Assembly: GCA_020199775.1 (NCBI GenBank)
Contig: JAIVJZ010000041.1
Span: forward strand, 372,001-436,000
DNA from: Acidobacteriota bacterium
GTDB taxonomy: Bacteria; Acidobacteriota; Blastocatellia; Pyrinomonadales; Pyrinomonadaceae
Direction: 5' to 3'
DNA length: 64,000 nt
Shown here in pieces: positions 63,639 through 64,000 of the stretch. The position numbers and the translations under genes were made by a program. Every line of letters begins with the position of its first letter. Positions within the stretch are counted from its first letter, which is position 1. The notes under the pieces were generated by a model. It worked only from the letters and a program-made list of their open reading frames with translations. It was not told the DNA's origin and did no database searches.

Positions 63639-64000
63639 ATGCTGACGCAAAATAGAAGAACCCCCTTCGGCCTACTTGTGTGCGCCGGACTGTTATTCAT
63701 CTTCGCGAACCAAGCCGCGGCGCAAAAAACCTGCAAGCCGCGCGTTGACAAAGGAAACATCGCGGTCGAACTGGTGATCCCGAATTTCAACGGCGGGCAG
63801 CGCGTCGTGCTGAGCATGCCCGCGAAAGCCAAAGAGATGCGCGCCTTCGGCGACGCCGCGCCGAATCAATCGGCCAATCACGCCTCGCCCGTCTCTTATT
63901 CCGTGGTCATCACCGAGAAGCGCAACGACGGCGTGACGCTCGACCTGAAAGTCAGCACGCAGAACACGAACGGCGCGTGGCAGGTCACGAAACGCACCAT
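63639..64000 (+). CDS. Secreted hypothetical protein, N-terminal part (runs off right edge)
   Basis: The ATG at 63639 opens 120 codons to the window edge. Signal peptide (FGLLVCAGLLFIFANQAAAQ), then KTCKPRVDKGNIAVELVIPN and a beta-rich part (SYSVVITEKRNDGVTLDLKV). Family not recognised from this portion. Confidence 0.65.
   Translation, partial: MLTQNRRTPFGLLVCAGLLFIFANQAAAQKTCKPRVDKGNIAVELVIPNFNGGQRVVLSMPAKAKEMRAFGDAAPNQSANHASPVSYSVVITEKRNDGVTLDLKVSTQNTNGAWQVTKRT

Overview
The window looks like a chromosome segment of an Acidobacteriota bacterium, probably class Blastocatellia (Pyrinomonadaceae-like). This is inferred from gene content (a vWFA-related acidobacterial protein, paired CBM9/DUF5916 outer-membrane proteins, several DUF4097 beta-repeat proteins, a CGEP-like S9 peptidase) and from the high-GC coding style. 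No ribosomal RNA is present to confirm it.

Layout. 1-1278: the start of an S9 peptidase gene running off the left edge, then tRNA-Gly and tRNA-Cys. 1296-8570: an accessory island beside tRNA-Cys. It has two large TPR regulators with Fis-type helix-turn-helix domains, each divergent from a small secreted polyproline protein. A third orphan copy of the small-protein unit, an orphan DNA methyltransferase, three C-terminal integrase fragments and remnants of receiver and XRE regulator genes complete it. 8619-21311: ordinary chromosomal genes (vWFA protein, GHL10-like hydrolase, PQQ-propeller protein, amidohydrolase, M28 peptidase, infA, RRM protein, acyltransferase). 21345-25640: a second accessory stretch with a TPR pseudogene, a frameshifted yoeB beside its antitoxin, a single-domain response regulator, an XRE regulator, and a run of plus-strand genes separated by attC-like sites, resembling an integron cassette array without an integrase. 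25706-33108: secreted protein, nicotinate phosphoribosyltransferase, SGNH hydrolase and an M16 peptidase pair. 33253-44729: a purine catabolic locus (xanthine dehydrogenase, membrane urate oxidase domain, 5-hydroxyisourate hydrolase, OHCU decarboxylase, allantoinase, allantoicase, and a DUF6986-type aldolase-fold protein nearby). 45344-61715: mostly minus-strand envelope genes, headed by an ECF sigma factor and anti-sigma factor, with three DUF4097 proteins, two DUF5916 proteins and a prolyl oligopeptidase. 61942-64000: hemE, a zinc-ribbon protein and the start of a secreted protein.

How genes work together. The purine genes can convert xanthine through urate and allantoin to ureidoglycolate plus urea. 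The TPR regulator / secreted small protein pairs have the arrangement of a peptide-sensing system (cytosolic TPR sensor plus exported small protein) in a form I do not recognise from described families; this is the main candidate for an undescribed system. Many gene ends carry long hairpins built from short tandem units facing their own inverted copies, with different unit sequences at different loci.
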